NCBI GenBank assembly: GCA_030704615.1
Contig: CM060734.1
Location: 13,764,001-13,828,000 of the forward strand
Length of the DNA stretch: 64,000 nucleotides
Source: Takakia lepidozioides
Lineage: Eukaryota; Streptophyta; Takakiopsida; Takakiales; Takakiaceae
Direction: 5' to 3'
The notes under the pieces are model-generated. The model was not told the origin of the DNA and ran no database searches. It saw only the letters and a list, made by a program, of their open reading frames with translations. Positions 29,401 through 42,460 of the stretch are shown here, one piece after another. How positions within the stretch are numbered: position 1 is the first letter of the stretch; the number at the start of each line of letters is the position of its first letter. Made by a program: the position numbers and the translations under genes.

Positions 29401-30553
29401 CCTCTCTACCTCCACTTTCTGCATAGTATCTTGAAGACCTGCAATCCCCTTCAAAACTCTTTCATGCTCTCCCGAGAATTGAGAAAATAAAATGGCTCCC
29501 TCCTCATACCGACTCTTGCTTCTTTGGTGAATAGTGTGCAATACACTCTTCTCATTCTCCATGGCCACCAATGTGGACTGAACTTCTTTCAATGCATCAG
29601 TGGCTTTGTCAAGCATAGATTGAAATGCTTGTGTGATCTCAACTGGTTCATTATGGAGTTCAGCATTCATTACCGCACTTGTGGCAGACCTGTGCTCATG
29701 TTGCAGCTCACCCAATCGTTGTTTTTCCACCAAGATCCTTGCGTCAAGCTCGCTCAATTCAACCAATGCCTCTGAGACAGAGATTTGCCTATCATCCATC
29801 TGAACTCTATATGTCTTGATATTGTCTTCAATGTTTGCAAGCCGTTTGTTCAACTTTGCAACCTCATCCTTCAAAGCATCCAACACATCATTCTTCGCAT
29901 CTATAAGTAGCTGAACCCTGCCAAGCTCTTCCTTGGAATACATTCCCAAAGGTCATGTTGTGTTGCTTGGGGTCACTGTTGCTTGTTTGCCTTCTCCATC
30001 AGAAGAATCTCTCACTGGAGGTTGTCAGGTCTCCTTCATTTTTCACAGGCGCTGTCACTTCTTTTTCCATGGCCCTATCCTCCTGCTTCTGAAGTTTCTT
30101 TTTCTCTCGACGCCTCCTATAGCTCTGCACCTGTTTTGCATTCTTTTCCAACGCAAAATGGGCCCAATCTACTTCTTGTCCCTTGCTCTCAGCAACCACT
30201 GCTCTTGCGAATGACAAAGTGAGTTGGTTGTTCTCTACCTCATCTTTCTGGTTGACCCGCTGTTACAAATTGGTGATTTGATCTTGCACCTCTTGGTCAG
30301 GTTTCCTGTGATACCAATATCCATTTTTGTTTGTCTTTGGTCCAAACACATTTTCTAACTCTTCAGGGGTAACATGGGAATCTGTTAGTTGCAATACTCC
30401 TACGCCAGTAGCGCGCAAGCCAAGAGTATCTCTAAAATATTCAAGGTCTCTTGGAGTAGGTGGCCCTCTCTTCCTTTTCTTCTTGGTTCCGTTTGGACAA
30501 CGTGGTCTCCGCATCTTGGTGGTTGATGCTGACTGGGAGCCTGTGCGAGTCAT
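26472..30553 (-). pseudogene. multi-exon gene: basic N-terminus, coiled coil, RING-H2-like finger (broken)
   Basis: A real ATG at 30553 opens a basic N-terminus (KKKRKRG; RRRREKKKLQK). One TAA at about 30261, between Leu and Gln codons, interrupts it, and a frameshift follows near 29960-30000. The segment 29949-29007 is strongly heptad-like (coiled coil) and then has CPVCLDWYHCNDI ... SCGHTYHPFC, a RING-H2-like pattern whose last Cys pair is atypical. A clean intron spans 28322-29006 (GTGAGT...ATACAG) and joins in frame (Gly). Exon 3 (from 28321) changes frame near 28150. An acidic Ser-rich exon (27692-27370) and a Lys-rich last exon (26888-26472, ending TTKKK) follow. Function unknown; I do not recognise a named family. 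The same family seems present at 33-36 kb. Confidence 0.5.
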
Positions 30554-31246
30554 GGCTCAGACAGGGCCAGAGTCGCTGTACCTGTGAAAGCCAAACACAA
30601 ATGCATAACAGCCTTAAGCTCTCACATGATGGGCGAGGACCTCATGAGGATCTGACGGCTGGTCTACCCCAGGTCACCCCTCCCCTGTTTGACCTATCTG
30701 TGGAGTTATTTGAGCATGCCTATTTAGCCACAACTTTTGAACGAAGTACTCGATTGCAAGAAGGTGAAGATGAGGAGTGCACCAATAAGAACCCCTTGTC
30801 TCGAGCTTCTCGTGAGGAAATGTCACACGCTGCTGCTGAGCCTTTCACATTTGAAGCACACCTCCCTCCACGATTTCAAGCAGCCAATGTATGGGCATGA
30901 AGTTGAGTGCATACGAGGCTGACATTAACCCTAAAACCTGTAGCTACCAGAAATCGCTCATTGGACAATTTACTCCTCGATGTTCCCTGCATATGGTCTC
31001 TTCTGTACACAGCTCAATGCCTCATAGACCCCTAGCGGGACATCGACACAACACCACTTGAGGCTCTCGCCGCGTCCGCGTCTTCGAACAACCCGGGCAG
31101 AGTTCAACATTGTCATGTGCAACGACGTGTTTGGCCACGTCAGCATAACGGATGTCCAAAATTCAAATTTTTTGAGTCATTTTCTTCATTATCAGGAAAG
31201 CCTTTGTTTTACACAAGTGGGGTGACCCTCCCTTGCTTGTTACCAC
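30554..31246. other. no supported gene
   Basis: There are only short overlapping open frames. A possible upstream splice site (TTTCACAG/GTACAGC on the minus strand near 30585) may belong to the gene to the left. Nothing else is recognised. Confidence 0.3.
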
Positions 31247-32340
31247 TTGGTCACTCGAATGACAAGTGGGAACTTGTCGAATGCTTGGGTGATGTTTGAC
31301 CATATCAACCGAATTACAAACCATCAGTGGGTGAACATGGATGTGCATGTTTATGACTATCACTCCAAAAGGCTCGTGACAATTGCAATATGCGAGATGA
31401 AAGGGGAGGACACACAATTGGAGATGCATTTGGGGGAGGGGATAAATGAGCAGATGGCAAGGGCGGGGGTGCCTAAGCCAAATTTTAGGGGATTCATAGC
31501 AGACAACACTCAGGCCAACTGGGCAGCGGTGCGGCGTGTGTATGGGGAGGACCCAAATGTTCCGATGGAGGGGAAAGAGAGATCCTGTGGATTCCATTGG
31601 ATTGCAAAGTTCTCACTACACAGACCAATTGTGTGCAAACTCCTTCCAAGCACTGAACACCGTATCCTTTGTATGGCGTGGAAGGATGCACCCACATTTG
31701 ATGACGCGAAGGTGAAGTTTGTAATCATTGAGGCTTGGTCGTGGTGGCATTACCGGTATAGATAGTTTGGTCAGTACATGCGGAAGGTATGATATCAGAC
31801 TTTTACTGCACTTGTCGTTCTATTCCACACATTTCTATTTTCCCTCACCATTGTTTCTATCTTTGTAGGACATGGGCCTGGATTCGGACACGGACATGTC
31901 GACCACGAATATGGCTGAATCAGTCCACTCCTCTTGGCGAGCATCTTGTGCTGCACATCTGGTCGACCTCCTGACGGCCACAACGGAGGACATCGACAGA
32001 TCAATCATCCATCAAGCAAGGTACTACAAATTCCTCGCGGGAGGAAACAATGGGGCTTGGGCTGGGATAGGCAAGAAATGTTGGTACGAATAGCTTTGAG
32101 GTTGAAAAATCCAGTGACATGGGCGAGGGCATTGCGAGAGAATATCAAAGGGACGCCTCTGCACCGCAGAGGTGAACACCTAGAGGGCGACGTCCATACT
32201 CGCCCTGTGAGGCGGAGAATTGAAGACGAACCCGGCTGCGAAGAGGATTCTTGGCGATCCGACAGGAACCTTCGGACTACGCCTCGAGGTCCAGTCATGT
32301 TGCCGCACAATGTCTTTTCCAACAATGGAAGCCCAAGAGT
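31247..32340 (+). pseudogene. MULE-like transposase fragment with a short intron
   Basis: The first exon encodes VMFDHINRITNHQWVNM, FRGFIADNTQANWAAVRRVY and GKERSCGFHWIAKFS. This order (ADxxQANWxAVRxVYG then a Cys/His-Trp block) recalls the catalytic core of Mutator-like transposases of mosses and algae. A TAG at 31763-31765 interrupts it. An 82-bp intron at 31787-31868 (GTATGA...TTTGTAG) then leads to TNMAESVHSSWRAS and DIDRSIIHQARYYKFLAGG, which match the next block of that family. Beyond about 32100 the frame shifts and degenerates up to the LTR-like repeat at 32345. Confidence 0.55.
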
Positions 32341-32344
32341 TTGT

Positions 32345-32967
32345 TGAGCGGCTTTTACTCACCCATCCCTTCGTTATCCGAGGTGGAAACTCCAAGATAG
32401 AAGAGTTGGATATCTCTAAGTACTCAGCCGCTCAGAACAATCAATCATGACCTACAGCTAGTGTATCATGGGGGTGTTCCGATATCTATTCCTTCTTGCA
32501 TTCATGTTTGGTAAATTACCTTACTGCCTAAGATTAAGTATCAGATAACTAACTAACTGCCAGCCAAGACAATGGTAAGTATTGTTGTTCCCCTTGCTGT
32601 TGACGTTCCCGCACACTCGTTCCCTGCCAGTGATAACCGTTCCCTGTGTTAAGCTGTGACCTGTGTAACACTGTGACGGGCTGTGATTGTGTCAGACTGT
32701 GATTGACTGTGTCAGACTGTGACTGGATGTGTCGGCTGTGTGCTGTGTCAGACTGTGTCGGGCTGTGTCGGGCTATGACTGACTGTGACTAAGTGTGATA
32801 GGCTGTAATAGGCTGTATAAGCCTGTGACTGCTAACTGTGTGAGCCTGTTACCACCCCTAAGGCGTGTGTGGGTCTGAGTCTACCACCCTTAAGTCTGCG
32901 CAAAATTAAGGGTACCCCACAGAACCCGTAAAACTGTCTAAGTCCTAGACAGCCCTCTAACATTATC
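32345..32967 (+). repeat. LTR-like dispersed repeat, copy b, with GGCTGTG array
   Basis: This is the same unit as 4256-5235 but shorter in the middle. The CTGTGACTG/CTGTGTCGG array is at about 32645-32850, and the end ...GCCCTCTAACA is at 32967. What follows (TTATCCCTCC...) differs from what follows copy a, so the homology ends there. Confidence 0.55.
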
Positions 32968-35900
32968 CCTCCCCTTCTCAAAAAGCCGTGCCCTCACGGT
33001 TTACTGCTTAGGATCAGCAAACCTTTGCGAACGAGCACCCTTTTGGGTGAGATGAGACCCTTTGGAGGGCTCTGTGTATGAGCCCGAGCCATGTCTTTGG
33101 CTGGTGGAGATGACTGTCGACTAGATGGAGCTGACTAGCCTGGCTTGGGTTGATATGGTGGCAATTTCTCAGGCATAGGAGATCCCCGTCGTTTCGTCTC
33201 CTTCATTTGTGTCTCATAATCCTCAGCCATGTCAAAATTTCCCTCCAAAGAACCAGTGGTATTCGAATCATCTTCCCACCGTTGGCCGTGCTGTTTCCTG
33301 ACCTTTTGTGGCTTCTCAGGAAGCTTGACTGGCATACAATGGATGCCCACCATGTCCGGAACCTTATATTGTAAGACTTGAGCCAGCCTCTTGTGAGCAA
33401 GATTAGTATATGTCCGCAGCTCATCATTTGTAAAGCAAAGTGGTGTGTCTATCACCTTTGAAAAGTGTAGCCATTTCCTGGCCTCATGCCCCTTGGGAAA
33501 AATATGGTCAAAGTCCAGGTTCTCCTTGGCCAAGTGCTCCAGAGCAAAAGAAAACCAAGAACGGAGTTTTGGATCCCTTTGAAGCATGACCCGAGGTCAC
33601 ATCATACAGATAGGTGTGTGGTGGAACTGAAGGTAACGTCCAATGCTCCCCACTAGAATAAGTCTGAAACCTCATTTGCATCTTCTGCTGCTCAGTGTGG
33701 TAGCATAAAACAAAGCAAGCAGCATAATACATCCCACAGCCCATGACCAGACTAGGTACCTCATTGGTCTTGGTGTAGATGAATCCATGAACAATTTGAA
33801 AGGCAATTAATTCCTTCAGCATGGTTCCTGCCTCAGACCAGTACCGTGCAAAATGGTGATCTTCAATGGGTCTGTCAGTTGGAAGAACCTTAGTCCGAGT
33901 TGCCACTAGCAACTAAATGCGCATAATCTGGTAATAGTGTGCCAAAGACTCTGGAGGACTGAATATTTCCCAAGCCACATCCATAACAATGGGAATTTGG
34001 TTGAAGGGTAGAATCATAGCTCGATTGTATTCAAGTGCAGCAGGAGTAGTAGGGGGGGTAAAATAAGGATCCCCCCAAACCTCATGCACTGATTGCTACT
34101 GTACCATGGTATCAATACTGTTTACCTGGAGTGGTTGCTGTGATGTTGTTGCCACAGTCCCTCCTGATGTATGCAAGGCCTGCACTTCCTGTGCTGCAGA
34201 TTGAAAAGTCAAAGTCCTTGCCTGCAAGTAAGTAGCTATGAGTTATTCCTCAGAAACAAATACCCTCTTCTCAATGTTGAAGCTCAACTCATCCACTTGA
34301 GTCTGAAGCCCTTCCACATCCTCCTGCAACTCGCTATCCAACTATAGACATTGTCTATAGTGGTTGTGGCAATGTTCTGCACCCATAGCCTGAGATCATT
34401 CATCTCATCTTGAGTCAGTTTCCTTGGTGCTTTTCCTTCCACTGGCCCTTGTGTTAACCACTCCTGCAAAAGATGACCAAGTCATGTGTAACACACGAGG
34501 ATTGTGCTCCTTCTTGAGCCTGTATGTTTTCAACTGTTGTTGTAAACTCTCCATTTGCTTCGCTTGAGGCTCAACCAGAGCTGCATAGGCAGCTGACAGA
34601 TTATTAGCTTTTTTCCAGGCCCTTTCACTCACAGAAAGTGCATTCTCCCGCATTGTGATCGTTTGCTGCAACTCTAAAAGTTGCCTGTCCTTCTGGGCAT
34701 TGACCTGGTTCAACTACTGAATTGTATTTTCATTGCGACAGAGAGTATCCTTCATGTCTGCAATGAGTTTCCCCCGCTCCATTGCCTCTGTCTCCGCCGA
34801 TATACATCTCTCAGCTTACTTCTTGACCTCCCATCGCAAGCATCTCCAAATTAGTCGTTAGTGTGGCACACTATATGAGCACTTTCTGATTGACTACTTC
34901 CAATTCCGTGTGAAGCAACTTCACTTCTTGCAACTTGCCTTCATGCTGAACTTGCATCTGGTATAACTGCTGCTTATGCACTTCATGTAACTTCTCATGC
35001 TCAAGACCTACCCCAATTGAGTCTCATTCTCAAGCTGTAGGGCAGCTTTGGTGTCCTCCAATTCTTGCTACAACTTGAGGTTGGCCTCCACATCCACCTT
35101 GTTTGCACACTCGAAGGAGGAGGAGGAACATGACTAGTCTTGAAATAGGTGCCCAACAAGTTGAGAGTCCTGCTTATGGAACTCATACCCATGGCCTGCT
35201 ATGGGTCTTCATGGAAAACCTGCTGCTATTCTTCTTGATTCTCAACAATTTGGTGCTTCACAAACCAATCAAGCCATGATCCCACAGGATCTTGTACCTG
35301 AGCAACCTCATCTTCCACAGGTGCTGCAGTACCCTTGCCCTTTACCCCTTCAATCTCTAACATAGGTTTGGCATTAACCTGCACATCAGGGATTTTCTTG
35401 GGCTGACTCTGTATTTTTGGTACCATGGGGTCTCCGACCATACCAGAGTTTTCATAGAGAAGATCGTCCTTCTCAATTTCTGCCACTACTTGCTCTGTAG
35501 TGGGGATGTCCAATCCTTCTCTCTCCACAGTAAGAGGCTCCGGTGTAACAACAAGACCAGTAGTGATGGCGTAAAGCATACCGCTGGGGCAATTGGTCAG
35601 CTGTGGCTGGCCGTGGTACTGAAGTGACTTCTTCCTCTCTCTCTAATGGCCGTGCTTCCAGTAGTAACAGCTCGTTGTGCTGCTGCACCCCATCCTGTGC
35701 AGGAGCTATGGAAACATCATCGTGAGGGTTCATTGTGGCAAGTGGAGCTGCCATTACGGTTTCGTCCCTCTTCTGTCTCTTGGGCTGGTGTTGCCTCTCT
35801 AATCCTCCTCACCTTGTGAAGAGCCTTGCTCTTCAACTGCAGTTGTGGCTGCCTAACACCCCCATTACCTTGCGTTATTCGCATCAAGCAGGCAAGAATC

Positions 35901-36250
35901 AAAGATAATATGTGCAATAATTGGCCAGACACAATGATGATTGGGGACTTGGCAGCAGTAGTCTGCAGTCCTTTCATCTCCTCCACCAGACCACTGTGCA
36001 TCATCTCTGCCCAAACTACATCTTCTCCCTTCAAAGCTTTCAAAACCTCTTCCGTAAAAGATCTGCTAAGATACTGTTGGTTCTGTTTCAGGGCAAACAG
36101 AATGTTTAGTATCTGGCCAATTTCCCTCAAACCTGGATATTCGGCTTTGGTGCAAATGAGTCCTTGGTTCCTGAAAAAGCTCTTTTCTTGGAAAAGATCC
36201 CCTATTTGCAATCTTGCCCTGTGCTCATCTAAGCAAATGCATCAATATAT
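32968..36250 (-). pseudogene. decayed coding region with coiled coil, unknown product
   Basis: Minus-strand frames follow each other: 36211-35717 (GLREIGQILNILFALKQNQ), 35754-35226 (acidic), 34713-34260 (LLELQQTITMRENALSVSE and similar, coiled coil), 33912-33508 (AGTMLKELIAFQIVHGFIY) and 33587-33135 (SWFSFALEHLAKENLDFDHI). They look like one large protein broken by stops such as TAG or TAA and by frameshifts, spanning about 3 kb. I cannot name it. Part of it resembles 24.83-24.91 kb, so it is repetitive, possibly cargo of a large element. Confidence 0.4.
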
Positions 36251-36670
36251 GAAGCAAGCCATATCCAATCATTTTTTTTCCACAGAGCCTACGACCAGAT
36301 TTGAACCGGAGACCTTTTCCCTTGATATCTCTCCAAGTGTGTATCCTATATATCCAAGTGTGTCTCCTATGTCGAGGCTCAAATGTGACCTCTAGGGTAG
36401 CTCATGCCGTTGGCCCAAATGCCCAATGTCATCTAAGCCCAAATGCAAGATCTCATATGTATCCTAGTGCGTCTCCTAAGTGAGGCCCAAGTGCGACCTC
36501 TAGGGTAGCCTCTGCCGTTGGCCCAAGTGTCCAGTATCAAAATTAGTCTCGTATGTCGAGGCCCATGTATGAAAAATTGAATTCGATATATACTAAAATG
36601 CAGTTGGATGTTTGTTTAGTTACAAAGAATGTATGGTACACAATTAACAATGTAATGTGACTCAAAGATT
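36251..36670. other. non-coding, twofold repeat
   Basis: The phrase GACCTCTAGGGTAGC...GCCGTTGGCCCAA occurs twice (about 36386 and 36494), within a roughly 110-bp unit also containing GTCTCCTA. There is no gene. A CACTA-like end starts at 36671. Confidence 0.4.
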
Positions 36671-39600
36671 CACTACTACGTTTAGGGGGGGTTAGCGACG
36701 CCGGGACCCCGGGCGCGCCAGACGCTCCCACGAAGACCTCCTGCGACTGCAGCGCCGCGCAGGCACCCGGCCCGAAAATTGCGACGTCGGCCCGTCGCCG
36801 CCGCGCCGCTCCGGTGACGCTTCGCCTGCTTGCGATTCCGGCAAGTCGCTGTTGTTGGGGATGACCCGCCAGCGAGCGTGGGTTGCAACGCCCGGGCGTC
36901 GCACTTACCCTCTGCGACGCTCCCGCAGGCTGTGACTGCCGGACGGATGGAACTCGCAACCAACACCCCCTCACACTTAGGCGCACGGGGAGGGGCCGAG
37001 TCAGGTCGCGCTGGGTTTGCGACGTCTAGACGTTCCGAAATGCCACAATGGCGAGGTTGCGATTCCCCGCAGTCGCATGCCTGCTGGGGCGTCGCAAGTG
37101 CCCTCTTGCCTGGGGGTCTAGGATGGGATTGCTGCTACGTAATAATTGTTTTTGGTTGTGTTTGTTCTATGAATTCGACCCTTGCACGACTACATCCGTG
37201 CAAAATATTGGATTAAAAATAAATAATAAATAATAAAGTGTTTTCTTCATTCACATTGCAGAACTCTCTATGAATAGTGCATGAAGTTTGAAGACAATTC
37301 AACTTTGGAGTGCAAATGAGGGAAGAAAGAAAATACGGTTTTGGGCCAAATGTTTTTTATTCACTCTCAAATTTTTCACGCACATTGCATATGCTGTCAT
37401 TAAGCATATGGTTTAAGAACGGAATAAAAATAAATCATGTGCAAACGAAAATGCAGTTTTTTTCGTCTCTAAAACACGTATATGTGTTCAATACTTGAAT
37501 GACCCATTGAATGAACTTGGTTCAAGTTCATATTTGGTCCACACGCGCTTAAGTATGTCCAAATCACATATGCAAAGTCTCAAAATATAAGCAACATTAA
37601 GAAATATGCTCATCAACAAATGCATGAACGAACGTGAGAAGATCAACGATTGGAGTGCAAATGAGGGAAGAAAATATGGTTTTGGGTGCAGATGATGTCT
37701 GTTCACTGCAAATTTTGCATGCACATGTTGTCATTAAGCATAATGATGGTTTAAGAATGGAATAAACTTATTTCCTGTCAACAGACTCTGGAATGTAAAG
37801 ACGCTGCAAGCTTTCCCTGTGATACAACAAAGACGAAAATGGATTTGGAAAACTAGGAAGTTTTGGCACTGAGTTGTTTTCTGAATTGAGACATTGGTTG
37901 GAGATGGAATGCATGGAGAATGCTTGCATTGTTTTTTTGCACTATCTCCATAGAAGGCCAACGATCGTTGAAGCTTTTAATTGCATAATAATTGATAAAG
38001 AGGCACAATAAGTAGAAGCAGAGATTGATATTATCACCCAGATGAAAGAACTGAAGCAAATCATTCTTGTTGGAGATCACTCGTTGTATAAAGGTTTGGC
38101 CTTATTTCAAAATCAACATCAAATCAAACTTAAATCAACAAATCATCAAATCAAATCATGAATACAATACAATTGCACATCGTTGCACTCCAGTTGCATG
38201 TCGTTGCCTTTGTGGGAGTTGTTTGAAATAATCACCTAAGTCGTAGCTAGCAGACATCCACTGTCAGGAGACAACATTGACATCTAGATACATCAGATAA
38301 CTTGTAGAGAACCTCGGGTTATGTGCATGCTAAACTTCTTTGATGACATCCTCGATTCCTTGACAAATTCGAAAGATTTTGTCACAGAACGACGCAATTG
38401 CAATCGCAAATACTCTCTGTCACAGAAAAACGCGCGCACATGCTCAGGTAGGATGGTAGAGAGAAGCACAACCTCGGATGATTTCGCTTTGTATATCGGA
38501 TGAGATCCCATAAACATTTCCACCTCCATGTGATTTACATAGGTAGAGTCTTGATGCCAATTTGCATCACTTGCTCCAGTTGCACGTCGTTGCCTTTGTG
38601 GGAGTTGTTTGACTTAATCACCTAAGTCGTAGCAGGCACCCAATGTTAGGAGACAACGTTGACATGTAGATACATCAGATAACTTCTAGGGAACCTTGGA
38701 CTAGGCGCATACTAAACTTCTTTGGTGGCATCCTCGATTCCTTGACAAATTCGAAATGTGGACAATCTCATCGAAAAAATCTAAGAGCTTGAGAAAGCAC
38801 CTCGGAATCTTAAGAAGGAGAGAGATAGACAACGGGGTTCTCCCTCCCCTCGAATGCCATCACAAAAAACTCGCGCACGATGCTCAGGTAGGATGGTAGA
38901 GATAAGCACAACATCGGATGAATTTCGCTTTGTAAAAGCTTTGGCTTTATTTCAAGATCGTGGTTGCTGCGAAAGAAGAGCAATTTTGCGAACGAGTTTG
39001 TGTTGCGGCAAGGAAGACATAGGCCATAAATTACGCACATTTCAATATGTAGAGGTTGCTTGGTTACAGTGCACTAATTTAAACCAGGATCGTCAAAAAG
39101 AAAGAACAATGCTGGTTGAACAATGCTCACAACTGCAAACAGTTCCAAACTATCATTAGAGTATCCCATGTTAGAGATGCAAGAAAGATAAGAGAATGAC
39201 TTAATGAGAATGACAAGAGAAGGACAAGAGAATGACTCACATGCTTAATGACTGCGTGTGCAATGTGCGTGCAAAATTTGGCAGTGAACAAAAGTCATTT
39301 GGACCCAAAACCATATTTTCCTCCATTATTTGCTCTCCAAGGTTGAGTTTTCTTCAACTTCATGCAGGGGGGATGAATATTTCTTCTTGATGTTCGTCAT
39401 TTGCAACTTTGCATATGTAATCTGAACATACTTAAGCACATGTGGACCAAAATATGGCTTGAACCAAGTTCAGTCAATGGGTCATTCGAGATTTCAACGA
39501 AACTACGTGTCGTGGAGACTAAATATTGTGTTTCGTCTGCACACAATTTTTTTATAATTCCACTTTCAAGCCATATGTTTAATGACAACATATGTAATGT

Positions 39601-40172
39601 ACGTGCAAAAATTGGGAGTAAACAAAAGTCATCTGGACCCAAAACCGTATTTTCTTCCCTCATTTGTACTCCAAAGTGAAGTTCTCTACAACTTCATGCA
39701 CTCTTCATAGAGAGTCTAAGAAAGTGAGCAAAGATTTTTTTATTTGTTTATTTGTTTTTGTTTTTTTGTCCAATATTTTGCACAGATGTAGTGGTGCAAG
39801 GGTTGAAATCACAAAAAAAAATTGAGTAAAACAAAAATCATTACGTACCAGAAATCCCCAATCCTAGACCCCCAGGCTGAGGGTTACTGCGACGTTTCCA
39901 GCGACGTTCAGGAGTCGCAACGTCACCATTTCCCTTGGACGCCCAGCTCGACGGTGGTTTATTGCGATGTCCCGTCGTCGCTAGGACGACCCCTCTAGCG
40001 ACGCTCCAGCAGGGCCGCGACGTTGGGGAGTCGCAGGATGCCATTTCCCCCTTGGCCGCCACGTGGCGAGGGCACGCCACCTCGCGGGGGTTACGACTGC
40101 TAGAAGTCACCCGTCAGCGGTAATGCGACGGGTCTGCGACGTCCGGGAGTCACAGAGAGGCCATATTTAGTG
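36671..40172. mobile_element. CACTA-like element with inverted subterminal arms
   Basis: The left end starts CACTACTACG (36671) and the right end, read inward, starts CACTAAATATGG (ends 40172). Both are followed by GC-rich subterminal stretches full of GCGACG/CGTCGC (36690-37110 and 39880-40150), then by matching inverted sequence (GCCTGGGGGTCTAGGAT at 37110; its complement at 39865). The motif GGAGTGCAAATGAGGGAAGAAA recurs on both arms. The centre holds a direct repeat (about 38175-38370 and 38560-38757). No 3-bp target duplication is evident (ATT versus TCT), and a further arm-like copy lies at 40370-40690, so the structure is nested or rearranged. Confidence 0.5.
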
Positions 40173-41100
40173 TCTCTTTGCAAAGGTCATGCAGAGGCCA
40201 GGGTCAATTGATCCCCTTCTTCCCATCTTTATATATATTGCTCATTCTCTCTTGATGTATAATAGGGCTAGAGTTCTTTCTACCACCATTGGTGCCGATC
40301 CCAGCAAACTTGACGGCCGCCGCCACATCCTCCTCCTCATCCCCTCACAGGTGGGATGATGATTTTTTGCACATGCACTGATTTTTTTATTCCGTTCCCA
40401 AGCCATATGCTTAATGACAGCGTTTGCAATGCGTGTGCAATTTTTGGGAGTGAACAAAAATCATTTGGACTGAAAACCATATTTGCTTCCCTCATTTGCA
40501 CTCCCAAGTTGAGTTTTTTTCAACTTCATGCACTCTCCATAGAGGCGCTTCCACAATAGGTGAGTGAAGGAAACTCTGTTTTTTTTTTGTTTTTTGTTTT
40601 TTGTTTTGGTCCAATTTTTTCCATGGATTGTAGTGGTGTCTGGGTTTGCATTCATAGAACAAAATAGAGCTAAAACAAAAATCACTTACACGTCTTTTGG
40701 TCTGTGGAAAGTGACAATGGAAATCATACAAAACATGCAATAACCACATGCATGCATAGCAATATTGATGGTGTTTTTGTGGAATATGTACCACCCAATA
40801 TGACAACTCGTAGAAGATTGAAAGCCGCTTCATGCCGAGCACCTCCACTTCACCGGACCCTCCGAAGGGCCTCCTTCCAGCGGTCTTCCAACAGTGCCGG
40901 ATGGTGTCACAGGTGGGCGGGTGGTGGGGACGTAAAGTCCAATTGCCATCAAACAAGTGGTTGTCTCTTCTTCTCCCAATGATGGCTCCTAGGAGAAAAT
41001 TGCTGTTTGGGTAGTTGGGATACACCATCTTGTGAAGATTGCTGGGCTTTGTGCATTAAGTTCATCGCCACAATGCGGCATGCGTGGTACCCTTTAGTGC

Positions 41101-42460
41101 TCAACCCCGAGCAAACAGTAAGTCCTGTAGACATTCCGCCACATTAGGAAAGACAAAAGTTTCCATATGCATCACCCCAACTACGGTGCAGAAGACTGTC
41201 GCCGCTACTTCAATCATCCCAATCCTCATCAATATCCCTTGACAGGTAAATGTACGCGGGTTTCCCATGGGAAACATAATTACCTGGAAACTAATATACA
41301 GGGTAATCATGATTGTCCAAAGCAATATGCCTCTCTCTGGAAAAAGATTGTCCGGCAATAGGGTCAAGTGAAGCATCCATGCAAGGACCCCCCTCCATAG
41401 CTCCTTCAGTTCATCAACTAGAGTTGCAAGTACTTGTCTCATGTCTTTCAATGGTTTTTCCCTATGAGACATTCACACCATCACGTAATGGTTGCACATG
41501 CTCCCACCATGCTAATTATACTTCATAATGAATGACATTTATTACATGATTACGTCACTCATCAATCGTTCCATCGGAATTGCGCCCAAAGAGAAGAAGA
41601 TTAATGTAAAATCCAAGAAAAGAATAAAAGCTGAAATGGGAACCCACTCACCCGGCTAACCATGGCAGGCCAACATGATATGGCTTTTTTTTTATTGAAA
41701 GACGGAGGGATGGTAAGCGGATGTGTGGAATTCACCATGCGTCACAGGCCAAGTGCCAAGTGGAAAGGACTACATGATTGGACAGAGTATGGGTGACCCC
41801 ATCCGAGGAGAAGGGGAGAAGCCGGGCGGACATGTCGTGGGTCTCCAGAGAAAAAGGCCACATTCTTTAGTATGCCTCCATGATTGTGAATATTGGTGGA
41901 CCCCGCAAACCTTTCCCGGCGGGGCTCCGAGCGAGGCGTGCCATCTCATCAGTTGTGCCAATGAGGGGCTTCGGTAGTGTGCCTGCAGTCGCGAGATGAT
42001 GGAAAGTAGTGCATTTCTGGCACCATCTCATGTCGGTCCCATATCATAATCAGTGTAATTCATATCTCTAAGAAAACCGTACGTCTTGTAGCAGTTGCAA
42101 AAAGATAGAATGCAATATACAAGTGTATTGTGGCGTGGGTTTACCTTGCGCGGGGCTTTCTTCCTTGAACATCACCCGATATCGGTCTTTGTTGCACTTT
42201 GGACACTGGTGAGTTTCGCATCTTCTCCGTAGTACAGGGTTTTATCACATGGACATGCAGAAAATCTTATAGCCCATCCCCAGAGCATCCAAGGCTGCTT
42301 TGCCTCTTTTCTTGATAGTGGCATTCTCGGCTTCAAATGTGGGGCAAGGATGTAGTCCGCAATAGTCCGCATTATGGCGGAGATACCCACATTGCTTGAT
42401 GCCAAACCGGATTTGCAAATTCAGCAACAACAAGATGGTTGAAAGTCTACTCACTTGGCC
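41101..42460 (-). pseudogene. CACTA (TNP2-like) transposase, frameshifted
   Basis: Reading minus-strand frames: KAALDALGMGYKIF, then CDKTLYYGEDAKL and, after another shift, HQCPKCNKDRYRVMFKEE (42250-42150) form the Cys-rich 'ACP..C.LY....C..C...RY' block of plant TNP2 transposases. Further on, LVDELKELWRGVLAW, FPERGILLWTI and GNPRTFTCQG (41450-41230) match the following block (LVDEL.ELW.GV ... F.LR..LLWTI). Several frame changes separate them, and the part in between (41500-42130) is not readable. The neighbouring CACTA-like ends make a common origin likely. Confidence 0.6.
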
